A DNA stretch of 41,285 nucleotides, taken from the NCBI RefSeq assembly GCF_001447385.1, contig NZ_LLWQ01000211.1, positions 1 to 41,285 on the forward strand, read 5' to 3'. The notes beneath the pieces are model-generated. The model searched no databases, was not told the DNA's origin, and saw only the letters and a program-made list of their open reading frames with translations. The first letter of the stretch is position 1. Every line of letters starts with the position of its first letter. This DNA is from Paracoccus sp. MKU1. GTDB lineage: Bacteria; Pseudomonadota; Alphaproteobacteria; Rhodobacterales; Rhodobacteraceae. Both the position numbers and the translations under genes were made by a program. Positions 6,722 through 15,384 of the stretch are shown in pieces.

Positions 6722-6806
6722 GAGGGGGCTCTGCCCCCTCGCGCCTGCGCGGCCCCTCGACGGGGCCGCGCAGGCGCCCCCCGGGGTATTTCGGGCAACG
6801 GAGAAA
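6722..6806 (+). repeat. dispersed intergenic palindromic repeat, copy 1
   Basis: The copy has the same plan as the four others in the window: a GGGGGCTCTGCCCCC-type hairpin, a second longer GC hairpin (GCCTGCGCGGCCCC-TCGA-GGGGCCGCGCAGGC), then CCCCCGGGGTATTT and a purine-rich end GGAGAAA. It lies between xsc and tauZ, inside what should be a single transcript, and points against transcription. Confidence 0.75.
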
Positions 6807-6845
6807 GGCGGGGCGGGGCATTGGGGGCCTGCCCCCCTCCCTGGC

Positions 6846-8627
6846 TCAGGCCGCGCCCCTTTGCGGGCGCATGTCGGCCGGGTCGATGCCCGCCACCACC
6901 ACCGGCTTCTTCATCGCGTCGCGGCGGAAGGGCTCGCCCAGCTCCTGGTTCAAGAGCACCTCGATGAAGGTGGTCTCGCCGTCCCGCATCTGCCGCTCGA
7001 CCGCCTCGTGCAGCGCCGCGGTCAGCTCCTCCTGCGACTTCACCTGCACGCCGTTCAGCCCGCAGGCCCGGGCGATGCCGGCATAGGAGGTGTCGCGGTC
7101 GAGCTCGGTGCCGACGAAGTTGTTGTCGTACCACAGCGTCGTGTTGCGCTTTTCCGCGCCCCACTGGTAGTTGCGGAAGATCACCATGGTGATCGCCGGC
7201 CAGTCCGCGCGCCCGCAGGCGGTCATCTCGTTCATCGAGATGCCGAAGGCGCCGTCGCCGGCAAAGCCGATCACCGGCACCTCGGGATTGCCGATCTTGG
7301 CGCCCAGGATCGCCGGGAAGCCGTAGCCGCAGGGACCGAAGAGCCCCGGCGCCAGGTATTTCCGCCCGGCCTCGAAGCTCGGATAGGCATTGCCGATGGC
7401 GCAGTTGTTGCCGATGTCGCTGCTGACGATGGCCTCCTTCGGCACCGCCTGCATGATCGCCCGCCAGGCCTGGCGCGGGCTCATCAGCCCGGCGTCGCGC
7501 GCCCGCGCCTCGGCGTTCCATTCGGTGCCGGGATCGTCATCCTCGTGGTCGAGGCTCGAAAGCTCCTGCGCCCAGCGGGACTTGGTCTGCGCCACCAGGT
7601 CGCGGCGCTCGGCCCGGCCGGCGTCGCCCGCCGTCGGGGCGAGCTGCGCCAGGATGCCGCGCGCCACCTTGGCCGCGTCGCCCTGGATGCCCACCGTGAC
7701 CTTCTTGGTCAGGCCGATGCGGTCGGCGTTGATGTCGACCTGGATGATCCTGGCGTCCTTGGGCCAGTAGTCGATGCCGTAGCCCGGCAGGGTCGAGAAC
7801 GGATTGAGCCGCGTCCCCAGCGCCAGCACCACATCGGCCCGGGCGATCAGCTCCATCGCCGCCTTCGAGCCGTTGTAGCCCAAGGGTCCGACCGCCAGCG
7901 GGTGGCTGCCCGGGAAGCTGTCATTGTGCTGGTAGTTCGAGCAGACCGGCGCATCCAGCCGCTCGGCCAGTTTCGCGAGGTCCGGGATCGCGCCCGACAG
8001 CACCACGCCGGCGCCCGACAGGATGACCGGGAACGTCGCCTCGCTGAGCAGCCGCGCCGCCTCGGCCACCGCCGCCTCGCCGCCCGCGGGCCGCTCGAAG
8101 CTGACCACCTGCGGCAGCTCGACGTCGATGACCTGGGTCCACATGTCGCGCGGGATGTTGATCTGCGCCGGGGCCGAGTTGCGCCAGGCCTGCATGATCA
8201 CCCGGTTCAGCACCTCGGGGATGCGGCTGGGGTCGCGCACCTCCTCCTGGTAGCAGACGCAATCGGCGAAGAGCCGCATCTGCTCCATCTCCTGGAAGCC
8301 GCCCTGGCCGATGGTCCTGTTCGCCGCCTGCGGCGTCACCAGCAGCAAGGGCGTGTGGTTCCAGTAGGCGGTCTTCACCGGCGTCACGAAGCCGGTCACC
8401 CCGGGGCCGTTCTGCGCGATCGCCATCGACATCTTGCCGGTCGAGCGCGTGAACCCGTCCGCCATCAGACCGGCATTCGTCTCATGCGCGCAGTCCCAGA
8501 ACGTGATCCCCGCCTTCGGAAACAGATCGCTCACCGGCATCATCGCAGAACCGATGATCCCGAACGCATGCTCGATCCCGTGAAGCTGCAAAACCTTAAC
8601 AAAAGACTCCTCAGTGGTCATTCTCAT
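6846..8627 (-). CDS. xsc: sulfoacetaldehyde acetyltransferase
   Basis: Xsc is a thiamine diphosphate enzyme that converts sulfoacetaldehyde and phosphate into sulfite and acetyl phosphate. The 593 residues match the family's length. The N-terminal pyrimidine-binding domain has the conserved Glu49 (AHETNAGLMADGF). The Xsc signature NDSFPGSHPLAVGPLGYNG lies near residue 240. The cofactor motif GDGAFGISMNE and FRNYQWGAEKRN are in the C-terminal domain. The ATG at 8627 follows AAGGAGCCATCGCC; a second ATG lies two codons on. It starts 12 bases after the tauY stop, so it is co-transcribed with the dehydrogenase that makes its substrate. Confidence 0.96.
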   Translation of the reverse strand: MRMTTEESFVKVLQLHGIEHAFGIIGSAMMPVSDLFPKAGITFWDCAHETNAGLMADGFTRSTGKMSMAIAQNGPGVTGFVTPVKTAYWNHTPLLLVTPQAANRTIGQGGFQEMEQMRLFADCVCYQEEVRDPSRIPEVLNRVIMQAWRNSAPAQINIPRDMWTQVIDVELPQVVSFERPAGGEAAVAEAARLLSEATFPVILSGAGVVLSGAIPDLAKLAERLDAPVCSNYQHNDSFPGSHPLAVGPLGYNGSKAAMELIARADVVLALGTRLNPFSTLPGYGIDYWPKDARIIQVDINADRIGLTKKVTVGIQGDAAKVARGILAQLAPTAGDAGRAERRDLVAQTKSRWAQELSSLDHEDDDPGTEWNAEARARDAGLMSPRQAWRAIMQAVPKEAIVSSDIGNNCAIGNAYPSFEAGRKYLAPGLFGPCGYGFPAILGAKIGNPEVPVIGFAGDGAFGISMNEMTACGRADWPAITMVIFRNYQWGAEKRNTTLWYDNNFVGTELDRDTSYAGIARACGLNGVQVKSQEELTAALHEAVERQMRDGETTFIEVLLNQELGEPFRRDAMKKPVVVAGIDPADMRPQRGAA

Positions 8628-8639
8628 GGCGATGGCTCC

Positions 8640-10058
8640 TTATTTGCGCTCGTCGCGATAGTGGTAAAACTTGTAGAGGCCCCATTGGCCCAGCCGCCGG
8701 AACGGCGTCTTCCAGCCCTCATGCGGCAGTTCGGAGTTGAAGATCGGCAGGTCCGGCACCGCCTCGCCCGCCACCAGCTGCGCCATGCGCCGCCCGGCCA
8801 TGGCGGAATACATCACGCCGTTGCCGCCATAGCCCAGGGCGTAGAAGGCGCCGGGCAGGTCCGGCAGGCCGGTGATGCGCGGCATCATGTCGTGGCTCAC
8901 ATCCACCCAGCCCCACCAGCTGTAATCCAGCTCGATGCCGCGCAGGGCGGGGAACTTGCGATACATCCCCTCCTTGAGTGCGTTCAGATGCGCCGGGTTC
9001 GCCGCGTCGCGGCCGGTGATCGCGGCGCGCGAGCCGATTTGCAGCCGGTTGTCCGGCAGCAGCCGGTAGTAATGTCGCAGCGTCCTTGTGTCGGTCAGCG
9101 GCGAGAGTTTCCGGATGCCGACCGCCTCCAGCTCGCCCGGGGTCAGCCCGCGGGTGACGATGCTGTTCGACATGATCGGCATCAGCCGGTCCCGGAGCCG
9201 CGGGTGCAGGCCGCGCGGCGCATAGGCCGCCGTCGCCACCGCCACCCGTTTCGCCCGCACCGTGCCGCCCGGGGTGCGCAGGTGATGCAGGCCATTTCGG
9301 CAGTCCCAGCCCTGCACCGGGCTGTCGACATGCACTTTTGCGCCCAGTTCCCGGGCAAGGCGCAGATAGCCGAAGGCCAGCTTCGCGGCATGGATGCCGA
9401 CGCCGTCCGCCTCCCACAGGGCGCCATGCGCCTCGTGATCGCGCACCACCTCGGCATGCAGCTCGTCGCGCGAGATCATGCGGGCGTCATAGCCGAAGGT
9501 GTCGCGCAGAAGCGTGGCCTCGCTCTCCAGCGCCGGCATCACGCCGGCCTTGTGGGCGATGTAGTAATGCCCGCCGTCCTGGGGATCGCAGTCGATGGCA
9601 TGGTCGCGGATCAGCCCGCGGAACAGGTCGAAGGCCTCGCAGACCTCGGCATGCAGGCGCTTCGCGACATCGAGGCCCCAGCGCTCGATCCACTGGCTGC
9701 GCTTGAGCCGGCCCGAACTGACCTGCGCCTGCCCGCCATTGCGGGTCGAGCAGCCATAGGCCACGCCGTTCGCCTCCAGCACCGTGGCCTTGATGCCGTG
9801 CATCTTGGCCAGGTGGATGGCGCAGGAAAGGCCGGTATAGCCCGAGCCGATCACCACCACGTCGGCATCCAGGTCGCGCGTCAGCGGCCCGTCATCCGGC
9901 GGCGGGGTGCCGGCGGTGCCGATCCAGTAGGTCGGCGCGTAATCGCTGCGCGGACCCAGATCCCGCGCGGTGATGGGATCGTAGAACGGGTCGAAGGGGA
10001 GCGAGCCCGGACGTGTCTGGCCCGCACGTTTCTCGATCACCTGCATGGCCACCCTCAT
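8640..10058 (-). CDS. tauY: taurine dehydrogenase large subunit (FAD)
   Basis: TauY is the flavoprotein subunit of taurine dehydrogenase, which oxidatively deaminates taurine to sulfoacetaldehyde and ammonium and passes electrons towards cytochrome c. The 472-residue protein belongs to the DAO (glycine/sarcosine oxidase-like) family: Rossmann motif VVVIGSGYTGLSCA at 67-80, CSTRNGGQAQVSSGRLKRS after it, and a C-terminal GFYALGYGGNGVM-type FAD contact (here FYALGYGGNGVMYS). The ATG at 10058 overlaps the tauX stop as ATGA; an alternative ATG is at 10046. The assignment rests on the adjacent tauX and xsc as well as on the family, since DAO proteins vary in substrate. Confidence 0.9.
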   Translation of the reverse strand: MRVAMQVIEKRAGQTRPGSLPFDPFYDPITARDLGPRSDYAPTYWIGTAGTPPPDDGPLTRDLDADVVVIGSGYTGLSCAIHLAKMHGIKATVLEANGVAYGCSTRNGGQAQVSSGRLKRSQWIERWGLDVAKRLHAEVCEAFDLFRGLIRDHAIDCDPQDGGHYYIAHKAGVMPALESEATLLRDTFGYDARMISRDELHAEVVRDHEAHGALWEADGVGIHAAKLAFGYLRLARELGAKVHVDSPVQGWDCRNGLHHLRTPGGTVRAKRVAVATAAYAPRGLHPRLRDRLMPIMSNSIVTRGLTPGELEAVGIRKLSPLTDTRTLRHYYRLLPDNRLQIGSRAAITGRDAANPAHLNALKEGMYRKFPALRGIELDYSWWGWVDVSHDMMPRITGLPDLPGAFYALGYGGNGVMYSAMAGRRMAQLVAGEAVPDLPIFNSELPHEGWKTPFRRLGQWGLYKFYHYRDERK

Positions 10059-10471
10059 TTCTCGGCAAGGGCGGGTGCGGGGGCGGGGATGGCCGGGCGC
10101 TGCTTGCGGATCGCCTGCTTCTCGACGATCCGGCCGCCCGCGATGCGGAACAGGTCCACGCCCTGCACCTCGATGCGGCTGCCGTCCGGGTTGGTGGCGC
10201 GGAAGGTCCATTGCGACACGCCGCGCGTGCCGTCCTCGGACAGGAAATGCGTGTGGTCGGCCCATTCGACGTCCGGCATCGTGGTCCAGACCGCCTCGAA
10301 GGCCCTGGCGATGGCCGCCTTGCCCTCGACCTTGTTGCCGTATTCGTGCTCGCCGGCGACGGTGTAGAACACGCAGTCCTCGGCGAAATGGGTCATCACG
10401 CCGTCGATGTCGTGGCAGTTGAAGGCGTCGAAGGTGGCCTTCAGGTCGTCGGCGGTCAGCTTGCGGGTCAT
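10055..10471 (-). CDS. tauX: taurine dehydrogenase small subunit
   Basis: The 138-residue protein has an NTF2/SnoaL-like cone fold signature (LKATFDAFNCHDIDGVMTHF, CVFYTVAGEHEYG, VEGKAAIARAFEAVW, VQGVDLFRIAGGRIVEKQAI). In Rhodobacter sphaeroides a protein of this type is the small subunit of the membrane-associated TauXY dehydrogenase. GAGAGGAGT precedes the ATG. Its stop overlaps the tauY start by four bases, giving tight coupling of the two subunits. An isolated SnoaL-like protein could not be named; the gene order decides. Confidence 0.88.
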   Translation of the reverse strand: MTRKLTADDLKATFDAFNCHDIDGVMTHFAEDCVFYTVAGEHEYGNKVEGKAAIARAFEAVWTTMPDVEWADHTHFLSEDGTRGVSQWTFRATNPDGSRIEVQGVDLFRIAGGRIVEKQAIRKQRPAIPAPAPALAEK

Positions 10472-10560
10472 CGATGGATACTCCTCTCCCGGTCGGTGGC
10501 GCGCGGGCGCGCCTCCGGGACGTTTGCGGTGAATTGCGGCGGGTCAGGTTCGGAGCGGGA

Positions 10561-11388
10561 TCAGACCTTGCCCTTCCAGGGGATCAGCGCCCGCTCGATG
10601 CGGCGGATCAGCAGGTCGAAGGCAAAGGCCAGTACCCCGATCACGATGATCCCCATGATCACGGCGTCGCTGGCGAGATATTCGGCCGAGTTCAGCACCA
10701 TGAAGCCCAGGCCCCGGTGGGCGGCGACCATTTCGGCGGCGACCAGCGTCGTCCAGCCCACGCCGATGCCGATGCGCATGCCGGTAAAGATCTCCGGCAG
10801 CGCGGCCTTGAGGATGACGTGGAAGATCACCTGCACCTTGCTGGCGCCCATCGCATAGGCGGCATGGATCTGCTCGATCGAGACCGAGCGCACGCCGGCC
10901 CGCGCCGCGATGGCCATGGGAGCAAAGATCGCCAGGAAGATCAGGAAGACCTTGGGAAACTCGCCGATGCCCAGCCAGATGATGATCAGCGGCAGATAGG
11001 CCAGGGGCGGCAGCGGGCGGTAAAATTCGATGATCGGGTCCAGAAGGCCGCGGATCACCCGGTTCACCCCCATCAGGATGCCGACCGGCACCGCGATGGC
11101 CAGCGCCAGGAAGAAGGCGCCCAGCACCCGGCCAAGGCTGGCCAGCGTGTGCTGGGCCAGGGTCGAGTTCGACACGCCCTCGGTCGCGGCCAGCACGAAC
11201 TTGCCCCAGACCGCGGCCGGCGCGGGCAGGAACAGCGGCCGGACCCAGCCCATGCCGGTGACCAGGAACCACAGCGCGATCAGGGCAAGCGCGGTGACCA
11301 GGCTGATGATGGCGCTGGAGCCGTCGCCCGGGGCGCCGTAGGATACGCCGGGGCGGGCCGGGCGCGCTTTCGTCAGCCGATCAAGCAT
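10561..11388 (-). CDS. tauC: taurine ABC transporter permease
   Basis: The 275-residue protein has six or so membrane spans and the BPD_transp_1 EAA loop ([22 protein letters not shown]) of SsuC/TauC permeases. Together with TauA and TauB it imports taurine. I place the start at 11388 (MLDRLTKA), which overlaps the tauB stop by 8 bases; an in-frame upstream ATG at 11436 would overlap tauB far more. The C-terminus ends [11 protein letters not shown], common in this family. An 89-base gap separates it from tauX. Confidence 0.93.
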   Translation of the reverse strand: MLDRLTKARPARPGVSYGAPGDGSSAIISLVTALALIALWFLVTGMGWVRPLFLPAPAAVWGKFVLAATEGVSNSTLAQHTLASLGRVLGAFFLALAIAVPVGILMGVNRVIRGLLDPIIEFYRPLPPLAYLPLIIIWLGIGEFPKVFLIFLAIFAPMAIAARAGVRSVSIEQIHAAYAMGASKVQVIFHVILKAALPEIFTGMRIGIGVGWTTLVAAEMVAAHRGLGFMVLNSAEYLASDAVIMGIIVIGVLAFAFDLLIRRIERALIPWKGKV

Positions 11389-12190
11389 GGATCTTTTCCC
11401 GCTCGCCGGCGCGTTCGTCACCATAGATGATGCCAAGGATCTGCTCCCTCATTGCGATGAAGTCGGGACTGGACTTGATGGCGCGGGCATTGCCCTCGGC
11501 CAGGAAGCGGCGGTTGAAGTCCAGCTCGTAGGTATGGGTGATGCGGCCCGGCCGCGGCGACATGACGATCAGCCGCGAGCCGAGAAACAGCGCCTCCTCG
11601 ACGCTGTGGGTGATGAAGAAATACATCTTGTCGGTCTGCTGCCAGATCTGAAGCAGCAGTTCCTGCACCGTCTCGCGGGTCAGCGCGTCCAGCGCCGCCA
11701 TCGGCTCGTCCATCAAGAGCATGGCCGGGTCGCAGGTCAGGGCGCGGGCGATACCGACGCGCTGCTGCATGCCGCCCGAGAGGTGATAGATCATGTGCTT
11801 GTGGAAATCCTGAAGGCCGACCAGAGCCAGGTTCTTCACCGCGCGCTCACGCCGCGTCCTGGCGTCCACGCCCTGCAACTTCAGGCCGAACTCGACATTG
11901 TCGATGACGTTCAGCCAGGGCAAGAGCGCGTGTTTCTGGAACACCACGCCGCGCTCGGCGCCGGAGCCGGCAACCGGGCGGCCGCCCAGCGTGATCTGCC
12001 CGGAGGAAGGCGCCATGAACCCGGCCATCAGGTTCAGAAGCGTGGTCTTGCCGCAGCCCGAGGCCCCCAGCGCGACGACGAAATCGCCGCTCTTGACCTC
12101 CAGGTTCACGCCTTTCAGCGCGGTGACCGGGGCGCCCTTGTGGTGGCCGGGATAGATCAGGCTGACGTCGGAAACTTTCAGTGTCTGCAT
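11381..12190 (-). CDS. tauB: taurine ABC transporter ATP-binding protein
   Basis: A typical 269-residue importer ATPase: Walker [10 protein letters not shown] at 42-50, the Q-loop [12 protein letters not shown], signature LSGGMQQR at 137-144, Walker B LLMDEP at 158-163 and an H-loop in [14 protein letters not shown]. TauB/SsuB proteins energise uptake of sulfonates; the gene context with tauXY and xsc points to taurine. Start at 12190, 66 bases after the tauA stop. Confidence 0.94.
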   Translation of the reverse strand: MQTLKVSDVSLIYPGHHKGAPVTALKGVNLEVKSGDFVVALGASGCGKTTLLNLMAGFMAPSSGQITLGGRPVAGSGAERGVVFQKHALLPWLNVIDNVEFGLKLQGVDARTRRERAVKNLALVGLQDFHKHMIYHLSGGMQQRVGIARALTCDPAMLLMDEPMAALDALTRETVQELLLQIWQQTDKMYFFITHSVEEALFLGSRLIVMSPRPGRITHTYELDFNRRFLAEGNARAIKSSPDFIAMREQILGIIYGDERAGEREKIHA

Positions 12191-12256
12191 ATCAGCGGTC
12201 TTTCAGAGAAAGGGAGTTACAGGCGCGCGGGACGCGGCCCCGATGGGGCCGATCGC

Positions 12257-13273
12257 CTATTGTGCCGCGGCCTGGGCGAAGCTCGGGTTCACGAAGGGGG
12301 CGTAATCGTCCAGCGCGCCGTCGATCTGCTTCTGCTCGACCAGGAACCTGGCGCTTTCGCTGAGCGCGCGGACCGCACCGCCGGTCAGCCAGGTCTCGGA
12401 TGCCTGCTCGGCCGCGTCGGGAAAGGACAGCATGTTCAGCGCCTCGACCGTGCCGGCGGCATCGCCGCCGATCATCTTGACGATGCCGGCGACCTGCGGG
12501 GAATCCTCGGTCCAGGCCGCCCTGTCGGCATTGTAATCGGCATAGGCCCCGGCCAGCGCCTTGGTGAAGGCCGCCATGAATTCCGGGTTCTCGGCCGCAA
12601 AGGCCTTGTCCGCCACCAGCCCGTCAAAGGTCGGCACGCTGGCCGCGCCGATCTGCTCGCTGTCGGCGATCACCGCGCCTTCCTTCATCAACTCGGTCAG
12701 CACCGGCGGCCAGACATAGGCCGCGTCGATATCGCCGCGCTGCCAGGCGGCCAGGATCTGCGGCGGCTTCATGTTCAGGATGTTGACGCCACGCGGGTCG
12801 ATCTTCCAGACCTGATCCATGCCGACCAGCAGGTGGAAATGCGCGGTCGAGACGAAGGGCACCGCGACCTTCTTGCCGGTCAGGTCCGCGGGCTTCCCGA
12901 TGCCCGAGCCGTTGCGGGCGACCAGGGCTTCGGACTTGCCGATATTGTCGAGTATCCAGAACAGCTCGAACTCCACCCCCCGCGTCGCCGCGGCGGCGAT
13001 CCCGGTCGAGCCGATCACCCCCACCGGCACGTTGCCCGAGGCGAGCGCCGTCGAGATGTCGCCCCCCGAGGAGAACTGCCGCCAGTCGATCTTGTAGCCC
13101 GCCTCCTTGGCGGCCGCGTCCAGCCGGCCATCGGCGATGGCGGCGATGAAGGGCCCGACGATCTGCTGGTAGCCGACCACCACCGTGGTCTCGGCATGGG
13201 CGGGGGCCAGGCCGAAGCCGGCGCCAAAGGTCATCGCGGCCAGGAAGGCTCCGGCCCGGGTCATGTCGGTCAT
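12257..13273 (-). CDS. tauA: periplasmic taurine-binding protein
   Basis: The 338-residue protein starts with a signal peptide cleaved after APAHA (residue 27) and has the SsuA/TauA-type fold: VVGYQQIVGPFIAAIADG, the FSSGGDISTALASGNVPVGV loop, and FVSTAHFHLL. It delivers taurine to TauBC. The ATG at 13273 follows a GGGAG; the frame stays open far upstream, through the promoter and antisense to tauR, so the upstream ATGs are rejected because there is no signal peptide or homology there. It is the promoter-proximal gene of the taurine operon, divergent from tauR. Confidence 0.94.
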   Translation of the reverse strand: MTDMTRAGAFLAAMTFGAGFGLAPAHAETTVVVGYQQIVGPFIAAIADGRLDAAAKEAGYKIDWRQFSSGGDISTALASGNVPVGVIGSTGIAAAATRGVEFELFWILDNIGKSEALVARNGSGIGKPADLTGKKVAVPFVSTAHFHLLVGMDQVWKIDPRGVNILNMKPPQILAAWQRGDIDAAYVWPPVLTELMKEGAVIADSEQIGAASVPTFDGLVADKAFAAENPEFMAAFTKALAGAYADYNADRAAWTEDSPQVAGIVKMIGGDAAGTVEALNMLSFPDAAEQASETWLTGGAVRALSESARFLVEQKQIDGALDDYAPFVNPSFAQAAAQ

Positions 13274-13410
13274 TTCTGTGACTCCCTGTCTTTCGGTTGT
13301 TGGTCTTGCGACGCAGCCAAGCCCTTGGGCTCGGCCTCGTCTGTATTGGCCTTGCAGCTCTGCACGGCTGCTTCTTGCGACAAAATGTTGCAGGTGACGC
13401 GGCGTAACGA

Positions 13411-13441
13411 TATGTCCAGTTGAAACCAAAGTTAGGTCCAG
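13411..13441 (-). promoter_or_regulatory. TauR operator: two direct repeats
   Basis: Read on the minus strand (towards tauA) there is CTGGACCTAA at 13441-13432 and CTGGACATA at 13419-13411, 22 bases apart, or about two helical turns. TauR of Rhodobacter capsulatus binds direct repeats of CTGGACYTAA in front of the taurine genes; the first repeat here is an exact match and the second shares CTGGAC. The distal repeat ends at the base before the tauR ATG (13442), so bound TauR should also limit its own gene. Confidence 0.75.
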
Positions 13442-14929
13442 ATGAGCGACCGGATTCCCGTCGAGATGTTCTTTCTGCGCGATGGCGAGGCAGGCACGCT
13501 GCAGGCGCGGCTGGCGGCAGCCATCGTGCGGGCAATCCTGGAAACGCGGGCGCGGCCGGGCACCCGGCTGCCCTCGTCGCGGGGGCTGGCCGAGTCGCTG
13601 GGACTCTCGCGGATGACCGTGACGCTGGTCTATCAGGAGCTGATCAGCCAAGGCTACCTGGAGACGCGGCCGCGGTCCGGCATCATGGTCGCCGCCACCG
13701 TGCCGCATCGGCGGCTGAAGGTGCAGGAGCCGCTGCCGCGCGAGACCGCGCTCGACTGGGACAGCTGGCTGCCCGAGCGGCCGCCGCGCCAGCGGGTGAT
13801 CCGCAAGCCGGCGAACTGGCGCGATTTCCGCTATCCCTTCATCTACGGCCAAAGCGATGCGGCGCTGTTCGACCACAATGCCTGGCGCGACTGCGCCCGC
13901 CGTGCCTGGGGCACGCGCGATTTCGGCGAGCTGGCCTCGGATCTCTACGGCGCCGACGATCCGATGCTGATCGACTATATCTGCTCGCATTCCCTGCCCC
14001 GGCGCGGCATCCAGGCCGAACCGGACGAGGTGCTGGTGACGCTGGGCGCGCAGAACGCGCTGTTCATCACCATCGAGCTGCTGGCGCGCGGCGACCGGCT
14101 GGCGGTGACCGAGGACCCCGGCTATCCCGATTTCGCCGAGACCCTGCGCCGCGCGCATAGCCCGACGACCTTCCTCGATGTGGACGAGGGCGGGCTGAAC
14201 CCCGAGCTGCTGCCGCAGGGTACGCGGCTGGTGATCGTCACCCCCAGCCACAACATTCCCACCGGCGCCACCATGCCGCTGGCCCGGCGCCGCGATCTGC
14301 TGGCCCGCGCCGCTGCCCATGACTTCCTGATCGTCGAGGACGATTACGATTTCGAGATGTCCTACCTGGCCCCGCCGGCGCCGGCGCTGAAATCGCTCGA
14401 TCGCGCCGGGCGGGTGATCTATATCGGCAGCTTCTCCAAATCGCTGTTCCCGGGTCTGCGCATCGGCTACATGGTGGCACCGGCGCCGCTGATCGCCCGG
14501 GCGCGGGCGCTGCGCGCCATCATGCTGCGCCACCCGCCGAACCACCTGCAGAGGATCACCGCCTATTTCCTGGCGCTGGGCCATTACGACGCGCATATCG
14601 TGCGGCTGCGCGGCGCGCTGAAGCGCCGCCGGGCGCTGATGGAGCAGGCGCTGGCCACCACGGACCTGCGCATCGCCGGGGCGGCGCGTTCGGGGGGATC
14701 CAGCCTGTGGATCGAGGGGCCGGAGGGCATCGACAGCAGCGCCCTGGCCATGCGGCTGCAAGAGGACAGCGTGCTGATCGAACCGGGCGAGGTGTTCTTC
14801 GAAACCCCGCCCATGCCCTGTTCCTTCTTTCGGCTGGGCTATTCCTCGATCCGCGAGGCCGATATTGCGCCAGGCATCGAACTGATCGCCCTGCATGCGC
14901 GCGAACTGGCCGCGGAACAGACAGGCTGA
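13442..14929 (+). CDS. tauR: taurine-responsive MocR/GntR-type activator
   Basis: The 495-residue protein fuses a GntR winged helix (PGTRLPSSRGLAESLGLSRM, about 39-58) to an aminotransferase-like domain. The PLP lysine is Lys333 in GSFSKSLFPGLRIGYM, and HNIPTGATMPL and EDDYDFEM are typical MocR motifs. TauR binds taurine or an aldimine of it and activates taurine genes in Rhodobacter. No clear ribosome site precedes the ATG because the operator occupies that position. It is divergent from tauA with 168 bases between them. Confidence 0.92.
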   Translation: MSDRIPVEMFFLRDGEAGTLQARLAAAIVRAILETRARPGTRLPSSRGLAESLGLSRMTVTLVYQELISQGYLETRPRSGIMVAATVPHRRLKVQEPLPRETALDWDSWLPERPPRQRVIRKPANWRDFRYPFIYGQSDAALFDHNAWRDCARRAWGTRDFGELASDLYGADDPMLIDYICSHSLPRRGIQAEPDEVLVTLGAQNALFITIELLARGDRLAVTEDPGYPDFAETLRRAHSPTTFLDVDEGGLNPELLPQGTRLVIVTPSHNIPTGATMPLARRRDLLARAAAHDFLIVEDDYDFEMSYLAPPAPALKSLDRAGRVIYIGSFSKSLFPGLRIGYMVAPAPLIARARALRAIMLRHPPNHLQRITAYFLALGHYDAHIVRLRGALKRRRALMEQALATTDLRIAGAARSGGSSLWIEGPEGIDSSALAMRLQEDSVLIEPGEVFFETPPMPCSFFRLGYSSIREADIAPGIELIALHARELAAEQTG

Positions 14930-14991
14930 TTGCGCATCACATCGCCCGTGCCCTTCCGGGCAAAGCTAGCGCAATATGCGTAGCAGGCATT

Positions 14992-15048
14992 CGGGGGCTT
15001 TGCCCCCGCGCGTTCCGCGCTCCCCCAGGATATTTATCCACGAAAGAA
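14992..15048 (+). repeat. dispersed intergenic palindromic repeat, copy 2
   Basis: GGGGGCTTTGCCCCC hairpin (14993-15007), short GCGCG-TTC-CGCGC stem, CCCCCAGGATATTT, then ATCCACGAAAGAA. It starts 63 bases after the tauR stop and reads in the same direction as tauR. Confidence 0.8.
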
Positions 15049-15076
15049 GCCGGGTTCGATCCACCGGCTGGCCCGT

Positions 15077-15126
15077 TCTTCCGTGGACAAATATCCTGCG
15101 GGGGTCCGGGGGCGCAAAGCCCCCGG
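15077..15126 (-). repeat. dispersed intergenic palindromic repeat, copy 3 (inverted)
   Basis: On the minus strand this reads GGGGGCTTTGCGCCCCC, a few bases, then GCAGGATATTTGTCCACGG and AAGAA. It faces copy 2 across 28 bases, so the pair could fold into one long imperfect stem. Confidence 0.78.
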
Positions 15127-15384
15127 TCCACGGCGCCGATCGGGGCATGCAAGGCCGCGGCTCCCGGATCCGGCGCCTCGTCCCGCGGATCGGCCGCGGC
15201 AAGACAGTCCGCGGCACCTCCCGCCCCGGCAATGGCCGGCAACACCATGCGAAAACCCGTAAAACCTGCGCCCTTGCGCCCTGCCGGGGCGGAATGATAG
15301 ACCCAAGGGCAAGTTTCGCGCGGGCCTCGCCCGGCGGCAGCCACAGCAGATAACGCAACGTCGGATCGAGGGGAAAACACGCGC

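Larger units (their letters stand above)
14930..15384. other. 455-base gap between tauR and fabA holding two facing repeats
   Basis: No gene is supported. It contains copies 2 and 3 of the dispersed repeat in opposite orientation (14992-15126). The fabA leader follows, with a possible -35/-10 pair (TTGCGC near 15277, ATAGAC near 15300; weak) and GAGGGGAAAAC before the ATG. In many alphaproteobacteria the iron regulator gene irr is divergent from fabA; it is not here. Confidence 0.6.

Noticed and set aside
5454..10367. A 1637-codon plus-strand open frame across the taurine operon
   Set aside because: It is wholly antisense to tauX, tauY, xsc, tauZ and part of pta, is rich in Arg, His, Asp and Gln, and has no family resemblance. 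Long shadow frames are common opposite GC-rich genes.
12257..14896. Extending tauA upstream to an 879-residue protein
   Set aside because: The extra sequence is antisense to tauR and crosses the TauR operator. The signal peptide and ribosome site place the start at 13273.
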